DNA of 64,000 nucleotides, taken from positions 62,001 to 126,000 of the forward strand of contig CAWKDD010000001.1 in the NCBI GenBank assembly GCA_963848335.1, read 5' to 3'. The notes under the pieces were generated by a model, which saw only the letters and a program-made list of their open reading frames with translations, did no database searches and was not told the origin of the DNA. The translations under genes were made by a program, and so were the position numbers. This DNA comes from Chersky-840 sp963848335. GTDB lineage: Bacteria > Actinomycetota > Acidimicrobiia > Acidimicrobiales > UBA8190. Positions 9,007-17,549 of this stretch are shown here, in pieces (position 1 is the stretch's first letter; the number at the start of each line of letters is the position of its first letter).

Positions 9007-9879
9007 ATGCGCTTCAGCTACGCCGAGTCCATGACCGACCCGGCGTTCTACGCGCCCCTGGCCCGCGGCCGCCGAGGACGCCGGGCTACGACACCTTCGT
9101 CGTCCCCGACAGCATCGCCTACCCCCTCGAGTCCGACACCACCTACCCGTTCAACCCCGACGGGTCGCGGGAGTTCCTCGAGGACAAGCCCTTCATCGAG
9201 CCCTTCAGCCTCATCCCCGCCCTGGGGGCGGTGACCACGACCCTGCGGTTCGTGACGTTCGTGGTGAAGCTCCCCATCCGCCATCCGGTGATGGTGGCCA
9301 AGCAGGCCGCGTCGGTGGCGGTGCTCACCGGCGACCGGTTCCTCTTCGGGGTGGGGACGAGCCCGTGGCCCGAGGACTACGAGCTGCTGGACGTCCCCTG
9401 GGAGCGCCGGGGCAAGCGCATGGACGAGTGCATCGCCGTCATCCGGGGGCTCACCGCCGGCGGGTTCTTCGAGTACCACGGCGAGGTGTTCGACGTGCCG
9501 GCGGTGAAGATGGCGCCCGGCCCCGCCGCCCCCATCCCGATCCTGATCGGCGGGCACGGGGAGGCCGCCCTGCGCCGGGCGGCCTTCACGGGCGACGGCT
9601 GGATGCACGGCGGCGGCGATCCGGCCGACCTCCCGGGACTGCTCGCCCGGCTGGGCGAGCTGCGGGCCGAGGCGGGTCGCGAGGACGAGCCCTTCGAGAC
9701 CCACGTCATCTCCATGGACGCCTTCAGCGTCGACGGCGTGCGCCGCCTCGAGGAGCAGGGCGTGACCGACGTCATCGTGGGGTTCCGCTGGCCCTATGTG
9801 GTGGGGCCCGACAACGAGCCGCTCCAGGCCAAGATCGATAGCCTGCGGCGGTTCGCCGACACGGTGATCGCCAAGGTGA
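9007..9879 (+). CDS. LLM-class F420-dependent oxidoreductase, frameshifted
   Basis: Luciferase-like monooxygenase fold, probably using reduced coenzyme F420. It starts MRFSYAESMTDPAFYAPLA at 9007. Two apparent one-base insertions near 9064 and 9085 shift the frame before YDTFVVPDS. After that the protein runs well (GDRFLFGVGTSPWPED, PILIGGHGEAALRRAA, GVTDVIVGFRWPY). In the final frame no stop appears; one further extra base at about 9876 would give a natural end at TGA 9877-9879 (FADTVIAK). The apparent fusion with the next gene is therefore an artefact. Neighbouring SDR and SnoaL-like genes suggest one small redox or catabolic unit. Length across the shifts is about 290 residues, normal for the family. 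Confidence 0.72.
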
Positions 9880-9943
9880 CAAGGCGTAGCGTCGGCGGTC
9901 GGCTCCGGGTCGGTCCGGAGCTCTGGCACAGGGGAGGCGATCG

Positions 9944-10343
9944 ATGGGAGCAGCACTCGAGATGTCGAAGAAGTCGATGGCAGATGTCCGAGGCCAAGGA
10001 CCGCGACGGGTGGTTGGCGCTGTTCGCCGACGACGCCGTGGTCGAGGACCCGGTGGGCCCGTCGTTCGTCGACCCCGAGGGCAAGGGCCAGCGCGGCAAG
10101 GAGGCCATCACCGCCTTCTACGACAACGTGGTGTCGCAGAGCGAGAGCCTCAAGTTCACGATCCGCCGGTCCATCGAGTGCGGCGACGAGGTGGCCAACA
10201 TCGGCGAGCTCCGCATCACCCTGCCCGGCAACCAGGTCGGGATCGTGCAGCTCGCCAACATCTACAAGGTGAACTCCGAGGGGAAGCTGGCGTCGCTGCG
10301 GTCGTTCTGGGAGCAGGACAAGCTCGAGTTCGGCCCGGGCTGA
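9944..10343 (+). CDS. SnoaL/NTF2-like protein with one frameshift
   Basis: NTF2-like fold, related to SnoaL cyclases, limonene epoxide hydrolases and ketosteroid isomerases. The ATG at 9944 follows a strong ribosome site (GGGGAGG at about 9930). The first codons read MGAALEMSKKSMA; the frame then shifts near 9985 to give KDRDGWLALFADDAVVEDP, the typical NTF2 start helix. The rest includes KEAITAFYDNVVS and a C-terminal SFWEQDKLEFGPG. About 132 residues. It may act as an isomerase, hydratase or stress-type binding protein for a lipid or steroid intermediate. Its 3' end faces the MazF-like gene 11 bp away. Confidence 0.7.
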
Positions 10344-10353
10344 CCGCCCGCCG

Positions 10354-10731
10354 TCACAGGGCGAGGTGGAGCCGGAGAGCTTCGTTGATCTGGACCATCA
10401 GGGGCGGGGGGACGACGCCGACCATCCTGCCGATCCGGTCCACGGCGATTGACCGCGCCTGCTCAGCTTGTGCTTTGGAGTCACGCTCCAATCCCGTGCG
10501 CGGTGAGGGCAACAGCACCTGGAACGGATAGACCCGCGTCACATTGGACGTCACCGGGACCACCGTGACGACCCCACGCCCAAGATGAGTGGCGGTTGAA
10601 TTGGCGCCGTCGTTGCTGACGATGACGGCCGGACGCCTTTTGTCCGCCTCAGCTCCGCGTGCAGGATCCAACTCGACCAGTCGGATCTCTCCGCGCCGCA
10701 TCAGGAAGGCCGCATCAGGAAGAGAGCCCAT
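10354..10731 (-). CDS. mazF: MazF/PemK-type mRNA endonuclease toxin
   Basis: Type II toxin of the MazF family, a sequence-specific endoribonuclease. It carries the family signatures RRGEIRLVELDP, KRRPAVIVSNDGAN and VVTVVPVTSN, and a C-terminal segment with SIAVDRIGRMVG. The listed ATG at 10731 overlaps the antitoxin gene by 17 bases. A second ATG at 10701 (MRRGEIRLVEL) is the usual start in this family and would leave 13 bases between the genes. Length (125, or 115 from the second start) is normal. It is the second gene of a two-gene operon with the RHH antitoxin and ends convergently with the SnoaL-like gene. Confidence 0.88.
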   Translation of the reverse strand: MGSLPDAAFLMRRGEIRLVELDPARGAEADKRRPAVIVSNDGANSTATHLGRGVVTVVPVTSNVTRVYPFQVLLPSPRTGLERDSKAQAEQARSIAVDRIGRMVGVVPPPLMVQINEALRLHLAL

Positions 10732-10936
10732 CGGCGCTCGCCGCCGCCCAGAACTCCTCTTCTCCAGCCCCTTCCCACTCCTGCCAGGCGTCCTCGTAGG
10801 CGAGACTCAGTCCAGAGGCGCGCAGGAGTCGGACTGCCTTGTGGAGCACGGCGGATCGGGAACCAAATCCCTTTTCATGGGCATATTCATCGAGGAAATC
10901 GACATCCTCCTGAGGCAGGCTCACGCTGACTTTCAT
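10715..10936 (-). CDS. mazE: Ribbon-helix-helix antitoxin (MazE-like)
   Basis: 73-residue antitoxin partner of the MazF-like toxin. The N-terminal MKVSVSLPQEDVDFLDEYA is a ribbon-helix-helix strand and helix that would dimerise and bind DNA. The acidic, tryptophan-containing C-terminus (EDAWQEWEGAGEEEFW) is suited to wrap and block the toxin. First gene of the operon, so antitoxin is made first. A GGTAGGAT ribosome site precedes the ATG, and the site itself lies in a palindrome that is probably the autoregulatory operator. Confidence 0.85.
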   Translation of the reverse strand: MKVSVSLPQEDVDFLDEYAHEKGFGSRSAVLHKAVRLLRASGLSLAYEDAWQEWEGAGEEEFWAAASADGLSS

Positions 10937-10943
10937 ACTTCGA

Positions 10944-10971
10944 TCCTACCAAAAGTAGGAAGATAGTAGGA
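10944..10971. promoter_or_regulatory. Probable autoregulatory operator and promoter of mazEF
   Basis: TCCTAC (10944-10949) and GTAGGA (10955-10960) form a perfect 6-bp inverted repeat with spacer CAAAA. A third GTAGGA copy lies at 10966-10971, exactly 11 bp from the second, one helical turn on. On the minus strand TACTAT (10963-10968) is a plausible -10 box about 20 bp from a start site close to the antitoxin ATG at 10936. Spacing and position fit RHH-dimer binding with autorepression. Confidence 0.55.
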
Positions 10972-11077
10972 CTAGACGGGGCCGTCCTCGGTCCCCCTAC
11001 CTCCCGTCTTGTCCAAATTCGGTGCAGTCCCTGCTCCCCAAGTGCAAGGGATCGGGCCAGCAGGGCGTGGTAAAGAC

Positions 11078-11710
11078 ATGCACGCCGATATGGCCCTCCC
11101 GCGGGTCGGGGAACCGGGGTTGTGGCGCGACGGCACGGACCTCGGGGGACGGGTGGCCGCTTCGGATGCGTCGGCGTCACACGAGGGAGCCGGCGCCGTC
11201 GGGGCCAACGCCGACGCGCTCGGCGCCACCGAAGGCGACCCGCCCGCCGGCTTCGACGCGTTCTACCGGGCCAACTACGAGTCCCTGGTGCGGCTCGGCT
11301 TCCTCCTGACCCTGTCGGAGGAGGTGGCCCGCGACCTCGTCCACGACGTGTTCGTCCGGGTGTACGGACGGTGGGAGAGCCTCGAGGACCCGGCCCCGTA
11401 CCTGCGGCGCAGCGTCGTCAACGCCAGCCGCTCGTGGCACCGCCGGCGTCGGCTGGAACGGTCCGAGGCCCAGTCGCACAGCACCGGGGACGCGCCCGTG
11501 GTCGCCTTCGACGCGGATGAGCTCTTCGACGTGCTGAGCAAGCTGCCCGCCCGGCAGCGGGCCGCCATCGTCCTGCGCTTCTACGAACAGATGAGCGACG
11601 CCGAGATCGCCGCGCTCCTGCACTGCCGGCCCGGCACCGTGGCGTCGCTCGTGCACCGAGGGTGCGCCCGACTGCGCACCGCCATGGCCGAGCCCGGGGA
11701 GGCGTCATGA
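11078..11710 (+). CDS. ECF-type RNA polymerase sigma factor
   Basis: Extracytoplasmic-function sigma factor, SigE-like in the actinobacterial sense. Region 2 is visible as FDAFYRANYESLVRLGFLL with EEVARDLVHDVFVRVYGRW, followed by a linker and region 4 (LPARQRAAIVLRFYEQMSD, then the helix-turn-helix IAALLHCRPGTVASLVHRG). The start is uncertain: ATG at 11078 is used here, with ATG 11090 and TTG 11009 as alternatives; the conserved part begins about 55 residues in. The stop overlaps the next gene by four bases (ATGA), so the two proteins are probably made together and the partner may regulate this sigma factor. Confidence 0.88.
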   Translation: MHADMALPRVGEPGLWRDGTDLGGRVAASDASASHEGAGAVGANADALGATEGDPPAGFDAFYRANYESLVRLGFLLTLSEEVARDLVHDVFVRVYGRWESLEDPAPYLRRSVVNASRSWHRRRRLERSEAQSHSTGDAPVVAFDADELFDVLSKLPARQRAAIVLRFYEQMSDAEIAALLHCRPGTVASLVHRGCARLRTAMAEPGEAS

Positions 11711-14161
11711 ACGACAGACACGGTACCCACGGGGGATTCGAGGACCGCCTGCGCGCCGCGCTGTCCCAACGTGCCGCCTCGGTGTCGGCCCCGGCCGAGC
11801 TCTCGGGGGCAGCCGAGGTCGTGGCGGGGGCCCGCCGGCGCCACACCCGACGCCGATGGGAGGCAGCGGCGCTGGCACTGGTGGTGGTGTTGGCGGCCGG
11901 CCTCGGTGTGGCGGTGAGCTCGGGCGGTGGCGGGAAGAAACAGATCGCAGCCACCGGTGGCGGGCGTCACCTCGACCGTCGCGACGGCGTGCTCGTCCTG
12001 CCGCTGTCGGGGACGGTCACGGCCTCGAGGCCCGGCGACCAGGTGGCCCACGGCGGCGGGGCGGCCAGTATCGTGCCGATGCCCGCCTTCAACGGCGCTG
12101 CTCCGGGGGTGGTCGGCGCTCCCACCCAGTCGAGTGCCCCCACCACGGCTCCCATCGACGTGGCGCCCTCGGCGTCGGCGTCGTTGCAGCGCATCTTCGG
12201 GCACACCTCGTCCGACGGCGTGCAGATCACCGCCTTCGACCAGCCCGCCGGAGCGGGTGGGTCGGCTCCGGTTCCGACGCCCAGCGTGATCACGCCCGCC
12301 CCGAGCGGAACGGCGAACGGGGCCGCCTCAGGAGCCGCCGGTTCGGGGTCTGCGTCGGTGCACTCGACGGCGGTACCTCCGGGGACCGTCGTCAGTCCGC
12401 CCGCCGACACGGGGACCACGGTCGGCTCCGGGACCAACGCCGGCCCGGGGACCGCGGTCGGTCCCGATGAGCCGGTGGAGCCGCCCCAGCAGCTGGGGTG
12501 TCTCACCACCACCCAGCTGACCCTCGAGGTCTCCGACACCGCCGCCGTGGGTACCGCCTCCGAGCCGTTGTTCAGCGGGGCCAGCGGGGTGCTGGTCGAC
12601 GTCCAGGTGGGCGAGATCGGCAGCGCCGAGGGCGCACCCGCCACCTGGGTGCTGGCCCAGGCGGGCGCAGGAGCCGCCACGGTGGAGGTCCAATTCGCCG
12701 ACGGGACCGTCGACCAGGCCGCCGTCCCCTCCTCGGGCGTGGTCGTGCTGGGGCACAAGGGAGCGCCGGGCGCCGCACTGGGGAACGGATCGGCGGCCGC
12801 CATCGACGTGCTCGGGGCCAACGGCCAGGTCCTGGCCGGCTACGGGCTCGGCACCACCACGTCGGTGGAGAGCGGCGGCCCGGTCCCCACGGCGCTGCCC
12901 GCTCCGGGCCCGGACCAACCCGCCGATCCCGGAGCGGCCACCGCCGCGGTCACGAAGGCCGTGAAGAGCGCCCTCGGATGCAGCGCCTCCCCCTTGCAGC
13001 GGATGCAGGACGTGTCCGGGGGCGGTGCCCTCGAGATCCTCCCCACCGATGGCAGTGCCGTGGTGACCGTCGACGAGGTGGTGTTCACCTCGGCCACCGC
13101 CGCGGTGGTCGAGTACCACTTGAACTCGGGGCAGGGAGGTCAGGAAACGGGACCGCTGTACGCGGACGCCACCTCCAACGGGAGCACGTGGCAGCTGTCC
13201 CTGTCCTCGGTCGCACCCGGGATCCAGGTGACACCGGCCAACCAGGTGGGCAACGTCACGGTTGCTCCCGGAGGTCCGCTGTTCGTCGAGAGCTGGCCGG
13301 GCGGCACCGCCGTGGCCGTGTACAAGGCGCTTCCCGGCTCGCAGTCGTCACCGGGCTACGGGACCGGCGAGGCGGCCTGCACCCCCGACGGCGGTGTCGT
13401 CGAGGAGGTCACCACCCCCGGAGCGGTGGGCGTGCTCACCGCCGCGTTGTTCCCCAACTACACGACGCCACTCATCAGCGCCGCGGTATCCACGGTGGGC
13501 AGCGCCGAGGGGTCCCCGGCCACCGTGGTGGCCGTCGAGGTCGGGTCCCCGGCCACCTCGCTGTCGGTCACGGGCAACGCGGGGACGGTGCAGGAGTCAC
13601 CGGTGGGCGACTACGGGGCGATCGTCCTGGCCGGCGACCCGTCGAGCGCGCTCGGCTCGGCGGGCTCGCAGCTCCAGGTGAGCGACTCGGGGGGGACGGC
13701 TCTGGCCACGGTGTCGCTCCAGGTCGACGCCGAGCGCGCCGGCGGGCCCCTCCACCTTGCCGGCGACCCTTCCCTCTTCGGCCCCCGCCCAACAGCCCGC
13801 CGATCCCGCCTCCGCCACCCAGGCCATCGACCAGGCCTTCTCGGCCGTCTTCGACTGCAGCACCCCGCCGATCCAGCGGGTGCAGCAGATCCAGGACGGC
13901 AGCCTGGTGGCCGGCGCGCTGGAACAGCTCGACACCGGTCCCTACGAAGCCCTGGCCTCGTCGAGCTACGTGGAGGTGACCCAGGTCGTGTTCGAAAGCC
14001 CCACGACGGCGGACGTGGCCTACACCCTGCTGTTCCACTCCGACGCCGGCCTCAGCTTCCCCATGATCGGCCAGGCCGTGGTGGTCGCCGGTGCCTGGCG
14101 GGTCAGCTACGCCACGGTGTGCGCGGCGGTGCAGCTCGGGTTGGGTACCTGCCAGACCTGA
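11707..14161 (+). CDS. Membrane-anchored, internally duplicated exported protein (one frameshift)
   Basis: Unrecognised protein of about 817 residues, translationally coupled to the ECF sigma factor. A 53-residue cytoplasmic N-terminus (FEDRLRAALSQRAASVSAPA) leads to one transmembrane helix (AALALVVVLAAGLGVAVSS), then a long exported part rich in Gly, Ser, Pro and Thr. The exported part has the order A-B-A-B. The A modules share IGSAEGAPATWVLAQ / VGSAEGSPATVVAVE; the B modules share DQPADPGAATAAV / AQQPADPASATQAI followed by one Cys and PLQRMQDV / PIQRVQQI. The frame shifts near 13742-13750 in a GGGCCCC run, and one extra base explains it. By position it may act as an anti-sigma or sensor, but no zinc-binding anti-sigma motif is seen. 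Confidence 0.7.
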
Positions 14162-14164
14162 GTA

Positions 14165-14208
14165 CCGGGGCACGGCGCCGCGGCGTGGCGCGCCGCCCGA
14201 CGCCCCGG
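14165..14208. terminator. GC-rich hairpin between convergent genes
   Basis: CCGGGGC (14165-14171) pairs with GCCCCGG (14202-14208) around a very GC-rich interior that can fold further. It fills the 49-bp gap between the sigma-linked gene and the convergent sulfotransferase gene, so it probably serves as a bidirectional terminator. There is no T-run, as is common in actinobacteria. Confidence 0.45.
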
Positions 14209-14210
14209 CG

Positions 14211-14891
14211 TCAGGAGGTGTCTTTGGCCGCCCCCCGACCGGACTGGTCGAACTCCTCGAGGGCCTCGGCCAACGACGTGCCCGCGTCGACCTGGGGGAA
14301 CTCCTCACGCGTGTTGAGGTGCGGGAACGGTTCGTCGGGGACCGCCACGCCCAGGGCCGTGCACAACGGCTCCCACCCGTCGCCGGCCTGCCAGTCCACG
14401 AGCCGGTCCGAAGGCGCCGAGGCGCGCACCTCGGCGTTGTGGCGGTCGTAGGCGGCGATGGCCGCGTCCCGGTCGGTCCAGTCCGGGGTGAAGCGGGCGG
14501 TGGCCACGGCCCGCCACATGGCGAACCAGTCGGCCATCTCGGGGGGAACGTCCTCGCCGTGGATGGCGAAGATGGTCTGGCTGGCGCTCTCCCACCAGGC
14601 CTGGCCGTCGCGTCGGGTGGACAGCACGACCACGGCATCGGGGTTGGCCTCGAGGATCTCGGGCCAGAACAGGCAGGCGGGGAAGTCGGAAGTGGCGCCG
14701 TAGGAGTCGAGCATCAGCGCCCAGTCGACGGGCTTGCCTTCCGCCGCGTCGCGCCACAGCGCGACGTGGTCGGGGTGCCCGAAGACCTCGAGCATGTGGT
14801 AGCAGGGACTCCCGGTCAGCTGTTCGAGCGCCGTCTTCAAAGACAGCGTCCCCGTCCGGCCGACGCCCGCGCCGACGACCTTCAACTCCAT
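14211..14891 (-). CDS. Sulfotransferase family protein
   Basis: Probable PAPS-dependent sulfotransferase of the group common in actinobacteria and some eukaryotes. The 226-residue protein starts MELKVVGAGVGRTGTLSLK, whose GRTGTLSLK loop corresponds to the 5'-phosphosulfate-binding loop. Further family features are CYHMLEVFGHPDH, the DYPAC-like SDFPACLFW strand, and VVLSTRRDGQAWWES, which holds the Arg and Ser that would contact the 3'-phosphate. The ATG at 14891 has GGGGAA upstream; longer in-frame sequence is not family-like. Acceptor unknown. Confidence 0.82.
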   Translation of the reverse strand: MELKVVGAGVGRTGTLSLKTALEQLTGSPCYHMLEVFGHPDHVALWRDAAEGKPVDWALMLDSYGATSDFPACLFWPEILEANPDAVVVLSTRRDGQAWWESASQTIFAIHGEDVPPEMADWFAMWRAVATARFTPDWTDRDAAIAAYDRHNAEVRASAPSDRLVDWQAGDGWEPLCTALGVAVPDEPFPHLNTREEFPQVDAGTSLAEALEEFDQSGRGAAKDTS

Positions 14892-15006
14892 GATTCCCCC
14901 GCTCCCCGCGCCGGCCTCCGCCACCGACTCCCTCCCAAGGCTTAGCACCGCCGGGTGGGGCGTGCCGGGGCGAGCGCGGCGCGGCGCTGTGGCTCGTCGG
15001 GGGCCG

Positions 15007-15342
15007 TCAGCGGTCGGAGAGCTCGTCCACCAGCTTCTGGGGTGCCTTGCGGATCCAGGCGTCGGTGAGCAATTCCCCCACCAGCTCGGGATCGGCACGG
15101 GGTAGGTCCACCTCCACACAGGCCAGGCGCTTGCCCCAGTAGAGCTCGTGGCAGGCCTCGGGGTTGTCGGCCACCGCAGCGCGGATCTCGGGCTCGTCGA
15201 CCATGACCCGCAGGTGGGTGTCGTCGGGGACCGTGGCGAAGATCTTCCCCCGGACCCGGAACGACGTCATGTCGTGGTGGGGCTCCTCGCTGACCTCCGG
15301 CAGGGCGAGGGCGAGCTTGCGGGCCCGGGCCAGCGTGGTCAC
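15007..15342 (-). CDS. MmcQ/YjbR-family protein
   Basis: 111-residue protein of the MmcQ/YjbR fold, a small double-wing domain often described as DNA-binding. Visible signatures are LPEVSEEPHHDMTSFRVRGKIFATV, the CHELYWGKRLACVEVDL core and the C-terminal DAWIRKAPQKLVDEL. The family's function is not established. It lies 10 bp downstream of the SRAP gene on the same strand and is likely co-transcribed with it. Confidence 0.8.
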   Translation of the reverse strand: MTTLARARKLALALPEVSEEPHHDMTSFRVRGKIFATVPDDTHLRVMVDEPEIRAAVADNPEACHELYWGKRLACVEVDLPRADPELVGELLTDAWIRKAPQKLVDELSDR

Positions 15343-15352
15343 GGGCCCGGGT

Positions 15353-16117
15353 TCACTCGTCGCCGGGATTGTCGAGAGAGGCCTGCTGGATGATCATGGG
15401 CCCGTCGTTGCGGGGACTGTTCACCGCCTTGTCGACGGGATGGCGCACCAGGGTGCCCTTGGGGGCCGGGAGCAGGAGCTTGGACAGCGCCTCGGGGTCG
15501 CGCTGGTCGGGATCGAGCCAGCGGTCGAAGTCGGCGCGCTCGATGATCACGGGCATGCGGTCGTGCACGTCGACCATGTCGGCGCCGGCGTTGGTGGTGA
15601 TGATGGTGCAGGTGCGCAGCATCGTCTCGGGGTCGGGCTCCTCGGAGCGGGACTTGTCCCACCACGTCTCGTAGAGGCCGGCGAAGGTGATGGGCTGGCC
15701 GTCGGCCCGCCGAAAGTAGAAGGGGACCTTTCGCTTGGGGCTGGTGGGATCCGGGACCTGCCACTCGAAGAACCCGTCCACCACGACCAGACACCGGTGG
15801 TTGACGAAGGCGGAACGGTAGGCGGGCTTCTTGGTGACGGTCTCGGCCCGGGCGTTGATCATCTTGTAGCCCGTGCGGGGGTCCTTGGCCCAGTGGGGGA
15901 CCAAGCCCCAGCGCAGGACGTCCATCACCCTCTCGTGGTCTTCGCTCTTCTCACCGGACTCGGTGCGGGCATGGCGCTCGGTGATGGCCGGGATGCCGCG
16001 GGCGGGCGGCACGTTCCAGCTGGGCCGCCCCTCGGGATCAACCCCTGCCGCCAGTTGGACCTCGAGCAGCCGTGCCAGCTGCGAAGGGGGCGTATGGATG
16101 TCGACTCGGCCACACAT
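15353..16117 (-). CDS. yedK: SRAP/HMCES-family abasic-site processing protein
   Basis: SOS-response-associated peptidase domain protein, the bacterial counterpart of human HMCES. The catalytic cysteine is residue 2 (MCGRVDI), exposed after Met removal, and forms a thiazolidine crosslink with abasic sites in single-stranded DNA. Other conserved parts are WNVPPARGIPAI, LRWGLVPHWAKDP, INARAETV, CLVVVDGFFEWQ and HDRMPVII with the catalytic His. The 254-residue length is normal. The ATG at 16117 is required to place Cys2 correctly. Proposed role: protection or repair of abasic sites during replication. Confidence 0.92.
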   Translation of the reverse strand: MCGRVDIHTPPSQLARLLEVQLAAGVDPEGRPSWNVPPARGIPAITERHARTESGEKSEDHERVMDVLRWGLVPHWAKDPRTGYKMINARAETVTKKPAYRSAFVNHRCLVVVDGFFEWQVPDPTSPKRKVPFYFRRADGQPITFAGLYETWWDKSRSEEPDPETMLRTCTIITTNAGADMVDVHDRMPVIIERADFDRWLDPDQRDPEALSKLLLPAPKGTLVRHPVDKAVNSPRNDGPMIIQQASLDNPGDE

Positions 16118-16654
16118 GGTCTCGAGCTTACGGGGGCGATTCAGACGACCGTCGGTCGCAGAAATCACCGGCGATCAGTGTCCTCTGGAACCGAAAACTC
16201 GGCGTACTTGGTTCGTTGCGGAGCACCAGCAAGGTCATGAGCAAGGTTGGTGGCAAGCCCCGGAACGGAATCTGGGACGGTGACGTCTCACACGGATGTT
16301 CGTCTTGTGCTCGCTCGCAGTCATTCAGCGTCGAGACATCCATTCACTCAGCTCTGGACCGGAGCTTGCATCGACCCCAGTCTCTTAGGAGGCCTGCGGA
16401 ATTGCGCCGCTCTACCACTCCTCGTAGTCTCCCCACGTTCAGTGACCAACTAGCCGCCATGAAACCACTTACTCGGGGGAATTTGCCGTGACCCTTCCGT
16501 ATTTGATCTCTTTAAGTGGTTATAACACTACGTCTCGTGTGAAGCAGGGCCGGCGTGATGGCCGGGGCTCGCCCTTCGAATCTGAGGCACGCGAGCGGAC
16601 CGCGTCTCAAATCAATCGAACCTTCGTGCGAGCCATGACCGAACCGGAGGCGGC
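16118..16654. other. Intergenic region at the left edge of the Tad island
   Basis: 537 bp without a convincing gene; short open frames here have no family character. Base composition drops from GC-rich to clearly more AT-rich within this stretch. It must hold the promoter of the Tad operon; a TATAAC element near 16519 is a possible -10 box, but no well-spaced -35 is evident. Confidence 0.5.
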
Positions 16655-17527
16655 GTGTCACGCCGGATGAAGGCCCTTGTGGCAGCCACAGCGGTCGTGG
16701 GCTCGCAAGGGGCCTTGGTCGCATGGGCGGCGACAAATTCAACTTCAGCATCGGACGGCGGCAACACCGTCAAGGTCGGTGCTTCCAGCGCCACCTCGGA
16801 ACCCGGAAGGGGCGTTCACCATGGTGGTGGCAAGAGCGGGAGCACTGGGCCTTCGTGCACCTACACGCCACTTCCTGCACAGAATGCCGCAACGTTCGGC
16901 CCAGGGGGTTCCACGCCAGGGAGCTGGTACTTCGTGAAGTGTTCTGGGAAAACACTCACCATCTACAACGGCGCACTCTCGTGGATTCCTTCAACCCCAC
17001 CGACTCAAGACGAACTGGCGGTGACGCCAAACGCGCTAGCCCTAAAGGCGGCCGATTCACTCTCTTTACCCCCCCCAGTCATCGACCTCAATCCGTCGCT
17101 CTTCAGCGTCGTGAACCTCAGCACATGGCTCTGGATAGATCCCCAGAACTGGCACAGCTTTCGCGCCACCGCTACGGCGGGGGGTGTGAGCGCGACGGCT
17201 GTGGCCGCGCCTCAAAGTGTGTCGTGGTCGATGGGTGACGGGAATACCGTGGTCTGCGACGGTCCTGGGACCCCCTTCTTGCCCACGATCTCCTCGGACC
17301 TGCAGAAGACAAACTGTTCTTACACGTACAGAGCTTCGTCGGCCGGTCAACCGAGCAGTGATGGTGAGTCGAATGACGGGGCGTTTCGTGTGAGTGCGAC
17401 AATTACGTGGGTGGTCAATTGGTCTGCCACTGGTGCCGCGGGCGGTGGGGCGCTCACGCCGCTTCACACGACTTCCACTGTTTCTGTTCGCGTTGAGCAG
17501 ATTGAATCCGTCGGGACTGCAGGCTGA
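16655..17527 (+). CDS. Secreted protein of the Tad locus, function unknown
   Basis: 290-residue exported protein, first gene of the Tad operon. GTG start at 16655 with GGAGG close upstream. The N-terminus MSRRMKALVAATAVVGSQGALVAWA is a signal peptide with likely cleavage near AWAA. The mature part is Ser/Thr/Gly-rich with paired cysteines, a central LSTWLWIDPQNWHSF segment and a beta-rich C-terminus (ATITWVVNWSATG). Proteins of this kind recur at the head of actinobacterial Tad loci, but I know of no assigned role. It is followed after 22 bp by the SAF-domain gene. It could be a surface or periplasmic assembly factor. Confidence 0.7.
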   Translation: MSRRMKALVAATAVVGSQGALVAWAATNSTSASDGGNTVKVGASSATSEPGRGVHHGGGKSGSTGPSCTYTPLPAQNAATFGPGGSTPGSWYFVKCSGKTLTIYNGALSWIPSTPPTQDELAVTPNALALKAADSLSLPPPVIDLNPSLFSVVNLSTWLWIDPQNWHSFRATATAGGVSATAVAAPQSVSWSMGDGNTVVCDGPGTPFLPTISSDLQKTNCSYTYRASSAGQPSSDGESNDGAFRVSATITWVVNWSATGAAGGGALTPLHTTSTVSVRVEQIESVGTAG

Positions 17528-17549
17528 CGCGGACAAGGACCTGGATCAT

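Noticed and set aside
9231..10343. Apparent LLM-SnoaL fusion protein
   Set aside because: The SnoaL-like part has its own strong ribosome site and ATG at 9944, and the LLM part reaches its normal end near 9879. A single-base shift removes the stop, so this is not a real fusion.
5226..10343. Interpretation of the frameshifted genes as pseudogenes
   Set aside because: Catalytic motifs on both sides of every shift are intact and no in-frame stops accumulate. One-base consensus errors explain them more simply.
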